Of a stretch of 58,730 nucleotides of DNA, positions 44,794 to 52,892 are shown piece after piece (position 1 is the stretch's first letter; every line of letters starts with the position of its first letter). Source of the DNA: Formosa agariphila KMM 3901 (GTDB lineage Bacteria; Bacteroidota; Bacteroidia; Flavobacteriales; Flavobacteriaceae); contig NZ_HG315671.1 of NCBI RefSeq assembly GCF_000723205.1, positions 2,738,209 through 2,796,938 of the forward strand. Direction: 5' to 3'. A program made the translations under genes and the position numbers. The notes below the pieces were generated by a model. That model was not told the DNA's origin. It saw only the letters and a program-made list of their open reading frames with translations, and made no database searches.

Positions 44794-45207
44794 CGTCATT
44801 CTAAATGCATTTCAGACTCCCACTCGTTTTTAAATCACACTCCTATGAGATACCAAATCCAGTTCGGCATGACGATATCAGTAACAAAGTAATATAAAGT
44901 CAATAAGAAAAACCACACCCCAACGGCCTATCGAAACATCAGCGTAAAATGTACAGTGAAGCATTCGCAAAATTTTAGGCTGTATGAGCAAGGAAATCTT
45001 GCTAAATAATAGAAAACGTATTTTAACCAATTGGTATACTTAAAAAGATAAGATATTCAAGCGAGTTCATAAAATTTAGGATGCAAGCATAACATTTAGA
45101 TGAAGTTTCGTAAGCCTAGACTTTACTTGTCCTGAGCTTAGTCGAAGGGTTTGTTACTTTTTTAGGCAATGCAAAAAAGTAAAGAACAAACAATACCCCC
45201 AATCAAT
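44794..45207. repeat. Composite 414-bp repeat, copy 2
   Basis: Head-to-tail copy of the preceding unit with only scattered base differences, for example CATTCGC for CATCCGC in the left arm and TATGAGC for TTTGAGC. The boundary is set at CGTCATTCTAAATGCATTTC, the start of the REP-like pair. Confidence 0.9.
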
Positions 45208-45596
45208 CGTCATTCTAAATTCATTTCAGACTCCCACTCGTTTTTAAATCACACTCCTATGAGATACCAAATCCAGTTCGGCATGATGATATCAGTAACA
45301 AAGTAATATAAAGTCAATAAGAAAAACCACACCCCAACGGTCTATCGAAACATCAGCGTAAAATGTACAGTGAAGCATTCGCAAAATTTTAGGCTGTATG
45401 AGCAAGGAAATCTTGCTAAATAATAGAAAACGTATTTTAACCAATTGGTATACTTAAAAAGATAAGATATTCAAGCGAGTTCATAAAATTTAGGATGCAA
45501 GCATAACATTTAGATGAAGTTTCGTAAGCCTAGACTTTTTTGTTACTTTTTTGGGCAATGCAAAAAAGTAAAGAACAAACAATACCCCCAATCAAT
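45208..45596. repeat. Composite repeat, copy 3 (25-bp deletion)
   Basis: Third unit, almost identical to copy 2 but lacking 25 bases that contain CCTGAGCTTAGTCGAAGGG just before the T-rich hairpin. The hairpin TTACTTTTTT/AAAAAAGTAA itself is kept. Confidence 0.9.
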
Positions 45597-45660
45597 CGTC
45601 ATTCTGAATTCATTTCAGAATCCCACACACTTTTAAATCGCACTCTAACGGCCTATCGAA
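45597..45660. repeat. Partial fourth copy of the composite repeat
   Basis: CGTCATTCTGAATTCATTTC with its inner palindrome (TTCTGAA/TTCAGAA) is followed by CACACTTTTAAATCGCACTC and then jumps to ACGGCCTATCGAAA, so the middle of the REP pair is deleted. The folded element does not follow. Confidence 0.75.
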
Positions 45661-45761
45661 AAACCTTTAAAACCCATTCATAATTCATTACCCCCCTTAG
45701 AGTCAGTTTCGCATCTGGTTCGCAAAACGGTCTATTTTCGAAAAATACACCCGAAGCGGTA

Positions 45762-45794
45762 TCGAACAAAGCCCGAACAAGACTCGAACAAAAC
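45762..45794. repeat. Three 11-bp direct repeats (CGAACAA core)
   Basis: TCGAACAAAGC, CCGAACAAGAC and TCGAACAAAAC follow each other without a gap. The core CGAACAA recurs every 11 bases, close to one helical turn. They stand just before the 10-bp-phased array upstream of the DUF6266 gene. Confidence 0.7.
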
Positions 45795-45810
45795 CCTTAT
45801 CTGACCAAGA

Positions 45811-45940
45811 ATCTGTTTCAAGAACGTTCAGAAGGTTTCACAACCGTTCAGCGTGTTTCAACATGTGTCAATTTGTGTCAGCGTGTATCAAAACCATTCA
45901 ATGCCTATCAATATATCCCTACAGCTGCCAATACCATTCA
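45811..45940. repeat. 10-bp-phased array of TCA-ending blocks
   Basis: Ten consecutive 10-base blocks from 45811 to 45910 each end in TCA, preceded by TT, GT, AT or TA (for example ATCTGTTTCA, AGAACGTTCA, GAAGGTTTCA, CAACCGTTCA, GCGTGTTTCA, ACATGTGTCA). After two unlike blocks one more, ATACCATTCA, falls in the same register at 45931-45940. The five-base lead-in varies. A 10-base period cannot be coding and puts each TCA on the same helix face. It ends about 65 bases before the DUF6266 start. Confidence 0.85.
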
Positions 45941-46005
45941 ACACATTGATTTTTAAATAAATAGCTTTTACATTAGTCATCTATTAACTCTAAAACCATA
46001 ACGAT

Positions 46006-46647
46006 ATGGCAATTTTCGAAAAAGGCATACTAGGCGGATTCTCCGGCAAAGTAGGCAACGTAGTAGGCTCGCGATGGCGAGGAAAAGATGTAATGCGCAG
46101 TTTACCTCAACGGGGTAATTATACACCAACTGCTAAGCAGGAGGAACAGCGTAAAAAGTTTAAGACGGTGATTTCGTTTTTAACTCCCATATTATCTGTA
46201 GTAAACATGTATTTTGGGAATAAACAAGGCGATAAATCGCGGTATAATTTGGCGGCTTCGTACCACTTACGGGAAGCTGTTATTGCCTCGGGTTTGGGGT
46301 ATGCTATGGACTATACTAAAGTGCTTATTAGTAAAGGCGATTTACGAGGTATAGACAATGGCGCCATGACAGCGGCGGCGGGGCAGACACTTAATTTTAC
46401 TTGGGTGGATAACAGTGGGCAAGGTAATGCCACAGCTTTTGATGAGTTTATGGTGGTGGCGTATGCACCAGACCTAAACACGTTTTACACCAATTTAGCA
46501 GTAGATACCCGAGATGCAACTGCTGCTAGTGTAACCTTACCACCGTTTATGGCGGGTTTTGAAGTGGAAGTCTGGGCTTCGTTTAACAAACCTGGAACCC
46601 ACCAAGCGGCGATAAGCACGTACATGGGTATGGCTACCATACTGTAA
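46006..46647 (+). CDS. DUF6266 family protein
   Basis: The 213-residue product has the DUF6266 form found in many Bacteroidota: start MAIFEKGILGGFSGKVGNVV, then GSRWRGKDVMRSLPQRGN, then FLTPILSVVNMYFGNKQGDK, RYNLAASYHLREAV, and a beta-rich C-terminal half (TLNFTWVDNSGQGNATAFDE) that resembles an Ig-like or fibronectin-like domain. No signal peptide is evident. The function is not known. GC content is clearly higher than in the glycosyltransferase genes. It lies alone in the repeat-rich island, preceded by phased repeats and followed by a terminator. Confidence 0.85.
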   Translation: MAIFEKGILGGFSGKVGNVVGSRWRGKDVMRSLPQRGNYTPTAKQEEQRKKFKTVISFLTPILSVVNMYFGNKQGDKSRYNLAASYHLREAVIASGLGYAMDYTKVLISKGDLRGIDNGAMTAAAGQTLNFTWVDNSGQGNATAFDEFMVVAYAPDLNTFYTNLAVDTRDATAASVTLPPFMAGFEVEVWASFNKPGTHQAAISTYMGMATIL

Positions 46648-46670
46648 GCTTACACCGGGACCTCTTGACA

Positions 46671-46720
46671 AAGCGCATATTTTTGTATCCGTAATCTGGT
46701 ACAGAAATATGTGCTTTTTT
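46671..46720 (+). terminator. Rho-independent terminator of the DUF6266 gene
   Basis: AAGCGCATATTT (46671-46682) plus TGTA pairs with TACA and AAATATGTGCTT ending near 46715, followed by a T-run. Stem mismatches are few (a C/T position and one bulge). Confidence 0.75.
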
Positions 46721-46834
46721 AAAGTACAGTTATTACACGAGCAAGCGGATGCCGTATTAAGTATAATCGCCACGTCCTACAATCCTAAAATCTATTTTGA
46801 TGGGTTGCAAGAGGGGTATATACTTTTTTTTTGA
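46709..46834 (+). CDS. Possible 41-residue small ORF
   Basis: An ATG inside the right arm of the terminator opens a frame reading CFFKVQLLHEQADAVLSIIA, TSYNPKIYFDGLQEGYILFF before TGA at 46832-46834. It has no recognisable domain and no promoter, and its start is buried in a hairpin. It may be a fragment of an older gene. Confidence 0.2.
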   Translation: MCFFKVQLLHEQADAVLSIIATSYNPKIYFDGLQEGYILFF

Positions 46835-46856
46835 GGTATACGGTACAGTGCAATCC

Positions 46857-47114
46857 TTAATCTATTTTTAAGTTACGCTTAGAACCATGTAACAGTAACT
46901 GATTTAAAAAACTTTTAGGAAACAACAGTACCCCGCCTAATTTGAAACTGGGAATCATGCCTAGTTTACGTAAGCGATAGATGGTACTCCTGCTTACATT
47001 TAAATGTTTCATGGTGGCATCGATTGTTAACCATTCTTCATTTTTATAAAATTCGGAATCAAAATGTAGGTCTTTGTTTAGGGCTGTTGGTGTGTTTGCT
47101 TTTGTCGTCTTCAT
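46857..47114 (-). CDS. Small helix-turn-helix (excisionase/MerR-like) protein
   Basis: The 85-residue protein contains a winged HTH of the excisionase type: EEWLTIDATMKHLNVSRSTI, YRLRKLGMIPSFKLGGVLLF and PKSFLNQLL. The W-x-x-x-x-x-x-x-L-x-V-S-x-x-T-x-Y-R pattern and the following I-P-x-x-K-L-G-G strand are typical of HTH_17 proteins of mobile elements and of small regulators. No integrase gene is present. It converges on the DUF6266 gene and sits between two repeat-rich stretches, so it is probably left from a mobile element or regulates a neighbour. Confidence 0.75.
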   Translation of the reverse strand: MKTTKANTPTALNKDLHFDSEFYKNEEWLTIDATMKHLNVSRSTIYRLRKLGMIPSFKLGGVLLFPKSFLNQLLLHGSKRNLKID

Positions 47115-47401
47115 CGTCCTATACGTTTTTAAATATTATAAATAACTAAAATTCAAGTTATTATACCTAAGATACTAATTTCAAACAGCATCTAAAAGTC
47201 TTAACCTAAAAATACGTAGGACTACGTAGATTGATAACACTCTCCAATTTTCTAAAAAAACGACGGCATTTAATACAAAGGAGCTTTGTGTAGACCCCCT
47301 TTTAACTGTATAGTAAGAATCTTAATTGGAGCTTCAATAAAACGGGCTAACTCTTTTAAATCTCGCACTGAGCAGAGTTGAAGGACGAGAAGTTTTCATT
47401 C

Positions 47402-48319
47402 CTAATACAAATAATGCTTCCCTTTTTGGATATTTATTTCACGACTCCTCATAATATCTGGACTAGCTGCTAACATTAACATTAAAGTTTTTTGGTGTTG
47501 AGCTGCCCTTTTGAACTTACCTTGAAGTTTTAATTTTAAAATATCTTTTTTCAACTGCGATATTTGTTTTTCGTGCTTGTCCGTGTTTAGTAAATTAGAA
47601 TGTTTTAATTTGAATATTCGTAACGTTTTAGAGTAATAATGCTCACTAAACTCTGTAACTTTAGACCGCACCCGATCTGCTCTATCGTGAATTACATACC
47701 CCTTTGGAACGACACCAATTTTTAACCCATGGAACAACACACGTTGGCAGTAATTATCATCTTCTCCATAATGAAAAAACAAAGGATCAAACCCTCCTAC
47801 AGTTTCTAAGCAGTGTTTAGAAATTAACCAAGCCGCCGCATTTACAAACGATACAGGATAAACAGCTGCTAAAGTATTTCCTAACACAAAGTCTGAATAA
47901 AATGGATTAGATCTATCACGAAGCATATAGCCAGAAAAATTATAGTCTAACCGTTTTTCATCTGCTGTAATATGTACAGGACTTAAAATGCCATACTCCT
48001 GATGCATGTTTTGAAATTGAACTAGCTTATCCAATACATTACTCACCAAATAGGCATCTTGGTTTAACAAAAACACTTGTTCAGCGCCTTGATCTAAAGC
48101 ATACCGAATACCTATATTATTCGCCTGACCAAAGCCTTTGTTTTCAGTTTGTGGCAAGACAATTATTTTTGGAAAGTGTTTATTAATATAATCTACCGTC
48201 TCATCTGTAGACCCATTATCTACAACCACAACGGGATAGTCTACACAACTTTTTAAGCATGTATCTAGCCATGGCATGCCATTGTAAGTGACTATGATTA
48301 TAAATGATGTGTCAATCAT
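47402..48319 (-). CDS. GT2 glycosyltransferase, rhamnosyltransferase-like
   Basis: GT-A enzyme of 305 residues. SFIIIVTYNGMPWLDTCLKS and VVVVDNGSTDETVDYINKHF are the N-terminal strands, FLLNQDAYLVSNVLDKLVQF has a NQDA site in place of DxD, and GGFDPLFFHYGEDDNYCQRV is the acceptor/ED motif. These features match the WbbL/rhamnosyltransferase branch of GT2. It is the last gene of the leftward wzm-wzt run and overlaps the preceding GT2 gene by 4 bases. Confidence 0.9.
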   Translation of the reverse strand: MIDTSFIIIVTYNGMPWLDTCLKSCVDYPVVVVDNGSTDETVDYINKHFPKIIVLPQTENKGFGQANNIGIRYALDQGAEQVFLLNQDAYLVSNVLDKLVQFQNMHQEYGILSPVHITADEKRLDYNFSGYMLRDRSNPFYSDFVLGNTLAAVYPVSFVNAAAWLISKHCLETVGGFDPLFFHYGEDDNYCQRVLFHGLKIGVVPKGYVIHDRADRVRSKVTEFSEHYYSKTLRIFKLKHSNLLNTDKHEKQISQLKKDILKLKLQGKFKRAAQHQKTLMLMLAASPDIMRSREINIQKGKHYLY

Positions 48320-49245
48320 TTTACCTTATAATAATATTTTTTAACGATACTTAAATTCTTATAAACTGACTTAATACCATTTTTTAAATTAGTTTGCTGC
48401 TTAAAGTTTGATAAAATCAATGCTAAGGAAGCTTGTAAAAAATGCTTTTTTTCTATCGAATGGGAATACGAGATCACTGTTAACGCTATAAATGCTTTTA
48501 ATTTATCAAAAGAAATTTTATTATTGCTATATTTTTTTATAAATGGGAGCAAATTAAAATCCCTCATCATTTGTTCCGAAATGACATTGTTAGAAATCCC
48601 TCCCTCATTTTTTCTATAAACAGCAGTTATTTCCGGTATCATTTTAGTTTTTCCAAAACATGAAATCAACAAAAATAAAGTTCTATCTCCAGATAATATA
48701 TTTGTTGGGAAATCTGATTTAAATAACTCTTTCTTAAACATATAAGTAGCTGTGTGAAAATGTCGCCCTTCTAAAAAATCATTGGTAACTAAAGTATCTT
48801 TAATATTCTTTTTAAAATTATGACTTGCTTTATTATTACCTTCATATTTTATCAAAGAATTAGACGCTATTGCAGAGAAATCACTATTCCCCTCCATAAA
48901 ACCAACCTGTTTTTGCAGTTTTAAAACGTCTGTCCAATAATCATCTCCTTCACACAAAGCAATATATTTTCCTCTACACTCTTGTAATGCCCAAACAAAA
49001 TTTGGAATCATACCTTTATTTGGTTGATGCTTTACATAACGTATCCAATGAGCATTCTTATGAGTACGTTTAATTTCTTCTACAATTGTTTGAGTACAGT
49101 CTGGAGAACAGTCATCTGCTATTAGTAACTCTACTTCAAAATCACACTCTTGCATTAAAACACCTTCAATAGCTTGCTTAATGTAATCTTCATGTCCATA
49201 AGTAATCATACAAACAGATACCATAATATTGGGTCTAATAATCAT
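48316..49245 (-). CDS. Glycosyltransferase family 2
   Basis: GT-A enzyme with VSVCMITYGHEDYIKQAIEG, LLIADDCSPDCTQTIVEEIK, GKYIALCEGDDYWTDVLKLQ (EGDD metal site) and SGDRTLFLLISCFGKTK. I use the ATG at 49245 (309 residues); a TTG at 49251 would add two. The related WcaA-type enzymes often start at the later Met before VSVCMITY. It begins 9 bases beyond the restored stop of the frameshifted acyltransferase and shares 4 bases with the next GT2 gene. Confidence 0.87.
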   Translation of the reverse strand: MIIRPNIMVSVCMITYGHEDYIKQAIEGVLMQECDFEVELLIADDCSPDCTQTIVEEIKRTHKNAHWIRYVKHQPNKGMIPNFVWALQECRGKYIALCEGDDYWTDVLKLQKQVGFMEGNSDFSAIASNSLIKYEGNNKASHNFKKNIKDTLVTNDFLEGRHFHTATYMFKKELFKSDFPTNILSGDRTLFLLISCFGKTKMIPEITAVYRKNEGGISNNVISEQMMRDFNLLPFIKKYSNNKISFDKLKAFIALTVISYSHSIEKKHFLQASLALILSNFKQQTNLKNGIKSVYKNLSIVKKYYYKVK

Positions 49246-49254
49246 CGACAAATT

Positions 49255-49778
49255 TTAATAGTCCCTTCTTCCTTGATTTAATTTTTTTACAGGAACCCCT
49301 ACATTAACAGACCAAGCTTCTAAATTTTTGTTACTAAACTCATTGCTCCAGTTACCGCACCTTCACTAACAACTACATTAGGAAGTATCGTTGAGTTAGC
49401 TCCAATTTGTGAATATTTTTCTAAAAATATTTCTCCTGAAATAATATGATTATGAATTGGCTTAGACATCGGACTCATTAAATAATCCCCATTAAAATCA
49501 TCTGAAGCTGAAAACAAGGTACATCGAGGTGAAAGCCCTGAAAAATCTTTCATTACAATACCATATTTTCCATATAATGCACAATAGGCAGAAATATGTA
49601 TATGAGAACCTAATGTTATTTTCCCAGATAATATACAAAAATCATCAATTCGAACATGACTCCCTATCACTAAATCTCCTGGATTATAAAGCCTAGCGAA
49701 CCTACTGATATAGACATCTGTTCCAAAGGATTTGACTCCCAACTTTTTCAGCTCATCTATTGAATAAAAAGAATTCAT
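49255..49778 (-). pseudogene. Frameshifted left-handed beta-helix acyltransferase
   Basis: The open frame (49320-49778, 152 residues) carries hexapeptide repeats (IGSHVRIDDFCILSGKITLG, HIHISAYCALYGKYGIVM, YSQIGANSTILPNVVVSEG) and stops at AMSLVTKI. One base shift in the run of five A after ACA lets the frame continue as NLEAWSVNVGVPVKKLNQGR and RDY to a stop at 49255-49257. That is the normal C-terminal end of this family. So one A seems lost, by real mutation, slippage or a sequencing error. The enzyme would N- or O-acylate a sugar, plausibly the product of the adjoining VioA-like aminotransferase, whose end it overlaps by 4 bases. Confidence 0.8.
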
Positions 49779-50836
49779 ATTAAAAATTTAGAAATTTGAT
49801 TAATTATTTTATTTTCCATACCTGCCCACAATGGCAAACATAATATCCGTGAACTTATACTCTCTGTAATTTTACAATCCACATTTTCAATATAGGGTAA
49901 ACAATTTAAACTTGGATAAAAATAACGTCTAGGATATATATGATTCGTATTCATTTTTCTTTGAACTTGTAGTAACTCACTCTCAGAATTAAAAATTATA
50001 GGATAATAACTATTATTCCATAAAGTACCTTCTCTAATTTTTAACCTTTGAAAAGAAGTCTCTTTCAATATTTCATCATACAGTTTAACTGCACGACTAC
50101 GAGTACTCATTATTTCAGTTATATGAGAAAATACAGCTAGTCCCATTGCTGCCTGTGGCTCACTCATTTTAGCATTAATACCTAAACCATGAAATGCTTC
50201 AGCTCCATCATGTCCAAAATTATGGTGATAAAACATATCGTCATAAAACTCTGGTTTACAAAATAAGGCCCCACCTTCTCCTGTATGAAATAACTTAGTA
50301 GCATGAAAACTGCACGTACTTACATCACCATATTCAAAAATAGATTTCCCTTTATATGTTACTCCAAAACAATGTGCTGCATCGTAAATTACTTTCAGAT
50401 TATATTTATCTGCAATGATTTGGATAGCTTCTATATTACATGGATTTCCAAAAACGTGAGTTGCTAATATTGCTGATGTATTAGGTGTAATTGCTGCTTC
50501 AATCTTGGTTTCGTCAATTGTTAAATATTCTGGATGAATATCGACAAAAACAGGTGTACAACCTTCCCAAACAATACTACTAGTAGTAGCCACGTAACTA
50601 AATGGAGTCGTAATAATTTCGCCTTTTAAACCTAAAGCTTTTATAGCTATTTGTAAAGGTAAAGTACCATTTGTCATGGCAATAAGGTTAGTAACCCCTA
50701 AATGAGATTGCAATTGAGCTTCAAGTTCTCTAACTAAAACACCTCGATTAGTCATCCACCCCGTTTCCCAAGCACATTTCAAAATCGCTTGATACTCTTC
50801 TTGGGGTGGTAAAAATGTTTTAGTGACGTTTATCAT
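49775..50836 (-). CDS. PLP sugar aminotransferase, VioA-like
   Basis: DegT/DnrJ/EryC1/StrS enzyme of 353 residues. TKTFLPPQEEYQAILKCAWE, TGWMTNRGVLVRELE, TTPFSYVATTSSIVWEG and YDAAHCFGVTYKGKS (PLP-contacting Asp152) lead to the Schiff-base Lys181 in SFHATKLFHTGEGG. These phrases are closest to VioA, which makes dTDP-4-amino-4,6-dideoxyglucose. An acyltransferase gene follows, as vioB follows vioA in other loci. No dTDP-glucose synthase genes (rmlA, rmlB) are in the window, so the substrate must come from elsewhere. Confidence 0.85.
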   Translation of the reverse strand: MINVTKTFLPPQEEYQAILKCAWETGWMTNRGVLVRELEAQLQSHLGVTNLIAMTNGTLPLQIAIKALGLKGEIITTPFSYVATTSSIVWEGCTPVFVDIHPEYLTIDETKIEAAITPNTSAILATHVFGNPCNIEAIQIIADKYNLKVIYDAAHCFGVTYKGKSIFEYGDVSTCSFHATKLFHTGEGGALFCKPEFYDDMFYHHNFGHDGAEAFHGLGINAKMSEPQAAMGLAVFSHITEIMSTRSRAVKLYDEILKETSFQRLKIREGTLWNNSYYPIIFNSESELLQVQRKMNTNHIYPRRYFYPSLNCLPYIENVDCKITESISSRILCLPLWAGMENKIINQISKFLI

Positions 50837-50848
50837 TTAATTATCAAA

Positions 50849-52108
50849 TTATAAGTTTTCCCATTCAAACATTGGTTTAATATAACCTGGCTCCTTACCC
50901 ATATAACTTCCAATTTCCAAACTCCCATTTATTATTGTAAAACTTATTACGTTGTCTTCAACCCATACAGCACGTTTACCATCTTTAACTAAAAAAAACT
51001 TTAAAAAGAACGTTCCTGGATTAAAAAAATATGCTGGGATTAAAGTCTTTAAATGATTTTTCCCTGTTTTTAATTTTACTTCGGATTTTAAATGATGGAA
51101 ACTAAATAAAGCATCTCCTTCATCATTTATTAAATGATAAGTAACATGATATTTCTCAGAATCTTTTTCAATTTTTAATATTGTTTCTAATACAATTTCT
51201 TCAGATTCTACAATAACAGCTTCATTTTCTCTATTAGCATTTCGCAATCCTATTTCTAAAAGTTCAAACACACCTTTTTGAATTACATCATTAAACGTTC
51301 TAACATTATTAACTATTAAATTTCCTGATTTTAAATAAAAATCTACAGCCTCATCAACCCCACCTTCAAACACAGTCATCCCATGCTCTAAAACAATAGC
51401 ACGTGTACACAAATTCTTCACAGCTGCCATATTATGACTTACAAACAACACGGTACGGCCATCGCTTTTACTTATGTCCTGCATTTTACCAATGGCTTTC
51501 TTCTGGAACTCGGCATCACCTACCGCCAATACCTCGTCAATCACTAAAATATCGGGTTCTAAAAAAGCAGCTACAGCAAAAGCTAAACGCACACGCATCC
51601 CTGAACTATAACGTTTTACAGGGGTATCGACATACCGTTCGCAACCGCTAAATGCGATAATCTCAGATTCCTTGGCTTTAATTTCAGCCTTGGTCATCCC
51701 GAGAATGGCACCGTTTAAATAGATGTTTTCACGCCCTGTTAATTCGGGATGAAACCCCGTTCCTACTTCTAGCAAACTGGCTATACGGCCGCGGGTTTTA
51801 ATCTCGCCCGTAGTCGGACTCGTTACACGAGATAATATTTTTAAAAGCGTCGATTTCCCTGCACCATTCTTACCTATAATACCTAGGACCTCGCCTTGTT
51901 GCACTTCGAAATTAATATCTTTTAATGCCCACGCATAATCGCTACTGCCTTTGGTACTGCGGTTGTTCTCTTCCCCTATTTTTAAATACGGATCCTCTTT
52001 ACCACGTACGTGGTGCCACCAACGGTTTAAATCGTGACTAATCGTACCGGTACCTATTACCCCTAAACGGTATTGTTTACTTATATTTTCGGCTTTTAAT
52101 ATAGTCAT
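50849..52108 (-). CDS. wzt: ABC polysaccharide exporter ATPase with C-terminal domain
   Basis: The nucleotide-binding domain has Walker A IIGKNGAGKSTLLK (about 78-90), signature YSSGMRVRLAF (about 166), Walker B PDILVIDEVLAVGDAEF and the switch SHNMAAVKNL. The N-terminal part has the long insertion (SHDLNRWWHHVRG) seen in O-antigen and teichoic-acid exporters. From about residue 250 there is a beta-rich Wzt C-terminal domain, which in known systems recognises the chain end. At 419 residues it is the long form. The partner permease lies 785 bases upstream on the same strand, separated by repeats and a small gene. Confidence 0.95.
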   Translation of the reverse strand: MTILKAENISKQYRLGVIGTGTISHDLNRWWHHVRGKEDPYLKIGEENNRSTKGSSDYAWALKDINFEVQQGEVLGIIGKNGAGKSTLLKILSRVTSPTTGEIKTRGRIASLLEVGTGFHPELTGRENIYLNGAILGMTKAEIKAKESEIIAFSGCERYVDTPVKRYSSGMRVRLAFAVAAFLEPDILVIDEVLAVGDAEFQKKAIGKMQDISKSDGRTVLFVSHNMAAVKNLCTRAIVLEHGMTVFEGGVDEAVDFYLKSGNLIVNNVRTFNDVIQKGVFELLEIGLRNANRENEAVIVESEEIVLETILKIEKDSEKYHVTYHLINDEGDALFSFHHLKSEVKLKTGKNHLKTLIPAYFFNPGTFFLKFFLVKDGKRAVWVEDNVISFTIINGSLEIGSYMGKEPGYIKPMFEWENL

Positions 52109-52190
52109 TAGTTGGTAGTGTTTAGTGTGAGTCGTGAATCGTTAGTTGTGAGTCGTTAGTTGTTAGTCGTAAATCGTTAGTTGTGAATCG

Positions 52191-52246
52191 TTAGTCGTTA
52201 GTCGTTAGTCGTTAGTTGTTAGTTGTTAGTTGTTAGTTGTTAGTTG
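52191..52246. repeat. Tandem 7-bp repeat array, (TTAGTCG)3(TTAGTTG)5
   Basis: Eight exact 7-base units, preceded by about 80 bases of degenerate forms (TTAGTTGTGAGTCG and TTAGTCGTAAATCG types) from 52112. The array fills the space between the wzt start and the four-helix bundle gene. Its TTAGTTG unit is the same as in the array at 44.3 kb. Confidence 0.9.
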
Positions 52247-52252
52247 TTTAAT

Positions 52253-52600
52253 TTATTTTTTAATAATATAATTTCTGTATCCTAAAATAAGTTTTTTTAC
52301 GTTTATAATTAAGGTGTACAAATCTTTATGTTCTTCTAGTAATTGTAATCTTAGTATAATTAAATATTGTGTTTCTACCTCGGCCACTGAACCCAATGCG
52401 TAATTAAGAAAATTCAACAATTCTTTATCTCCTCTTCTAGCGCTTCCTTCTGCAATATTTGAAGGCACAGATACAGCAGCGCGTCTAATTTGTGAACATA
52501 AACCATATTTTTCTGATTCTGGTAAATCTGATGTCCATTTATAAATAACAGTCACTAAATCCATACTTCGTTTCCAAACATCTAGTTCCTTATAATCCAT
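52253..52600 (-). CDS. Four-helix bundle protein (23S rRNA-intervening-sequence family)
   Basis: The 115-residue protein reads as four amphipathic helices: YKELDVWKRSMDLVTVIYKW, YGLCSQIRRAAVSVPSNIAE, GSARRGDKELLNFLNYALGS and AEVETQYLIILRLQLLEE. SQIRRAAVSVPSNIAEG is the family signature. Relatives occur in intervening sequences of 23S rRNA genes and, as Avd, in diversity-generating retroelements, but many stand alone with unknown function. It is inserted between the permease and ATPase genes of one ABC exporter and flanked on both sides by 7-bp repeats, which suggests it arrived as a small unit. Confidence 0.9.
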   Translation of the reverse strand: MDYKELDVWKRSMDLVTVIYKWTSDLPESEKYGLCSQIRRAAVSVPSNIAEGSARRGDKELLNFLNYALGSVAEVETQYLIILRLQLLEEHKDLYTLIINVKKLILGYRNYIIKK

Positions 52601-52662
52601 AATTCAAAATATTCATTAGTTTCATCACCCAATTTTAAACTTCATAAACCCGACTCACGATT

Positions 52663-52883
52663 TACGTTTACCAATTTATGATGTTCCGATTCACATTTTA
52701 TCGATTCACGTTTCCTCAATTCACGATAAACCGATTTATCGATTCACCATTCATGATTCCTCAATTCACGATAAACCATTCACGATAAACCATTCACGAT
52801 TCACCTTTCACCATTAACGATTCCTCAATTCACCATTCACCATTCACCATTCACCATTCACCATTAACGATAAACCATTCACC
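52663..52883. repeat. Degenerate and tandem CACCATT 7-bp repeats
   Basis: Five exact CACCATT units occupy 52831-52865. Before and after them are looser words of the same character (GATTCAC, CGATAAACC, ATTCACGATAAACC, GATTCCTCAATTCAC) from about 52663 to 52883. The period is mostly 7 or 14. The array lies between the permease stop and the four-helix bundle gene. Confidence 0.85.
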
Positions 52884-52892
52884 AGCCCTAAC

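Noticed and set aside
45811-45940. The TCA array as part of a coding repeat protein
   Set aside because: A 10-base period changes frame at every unit, and stops occur in all frames.
52253-52600. Four-helix protein as Avd of a diversity-generating retroelement
   Set aside because: No reverse transcriptase gene, template repeat or variable repeat is seen nearby. The protein fits the broader S23 family.
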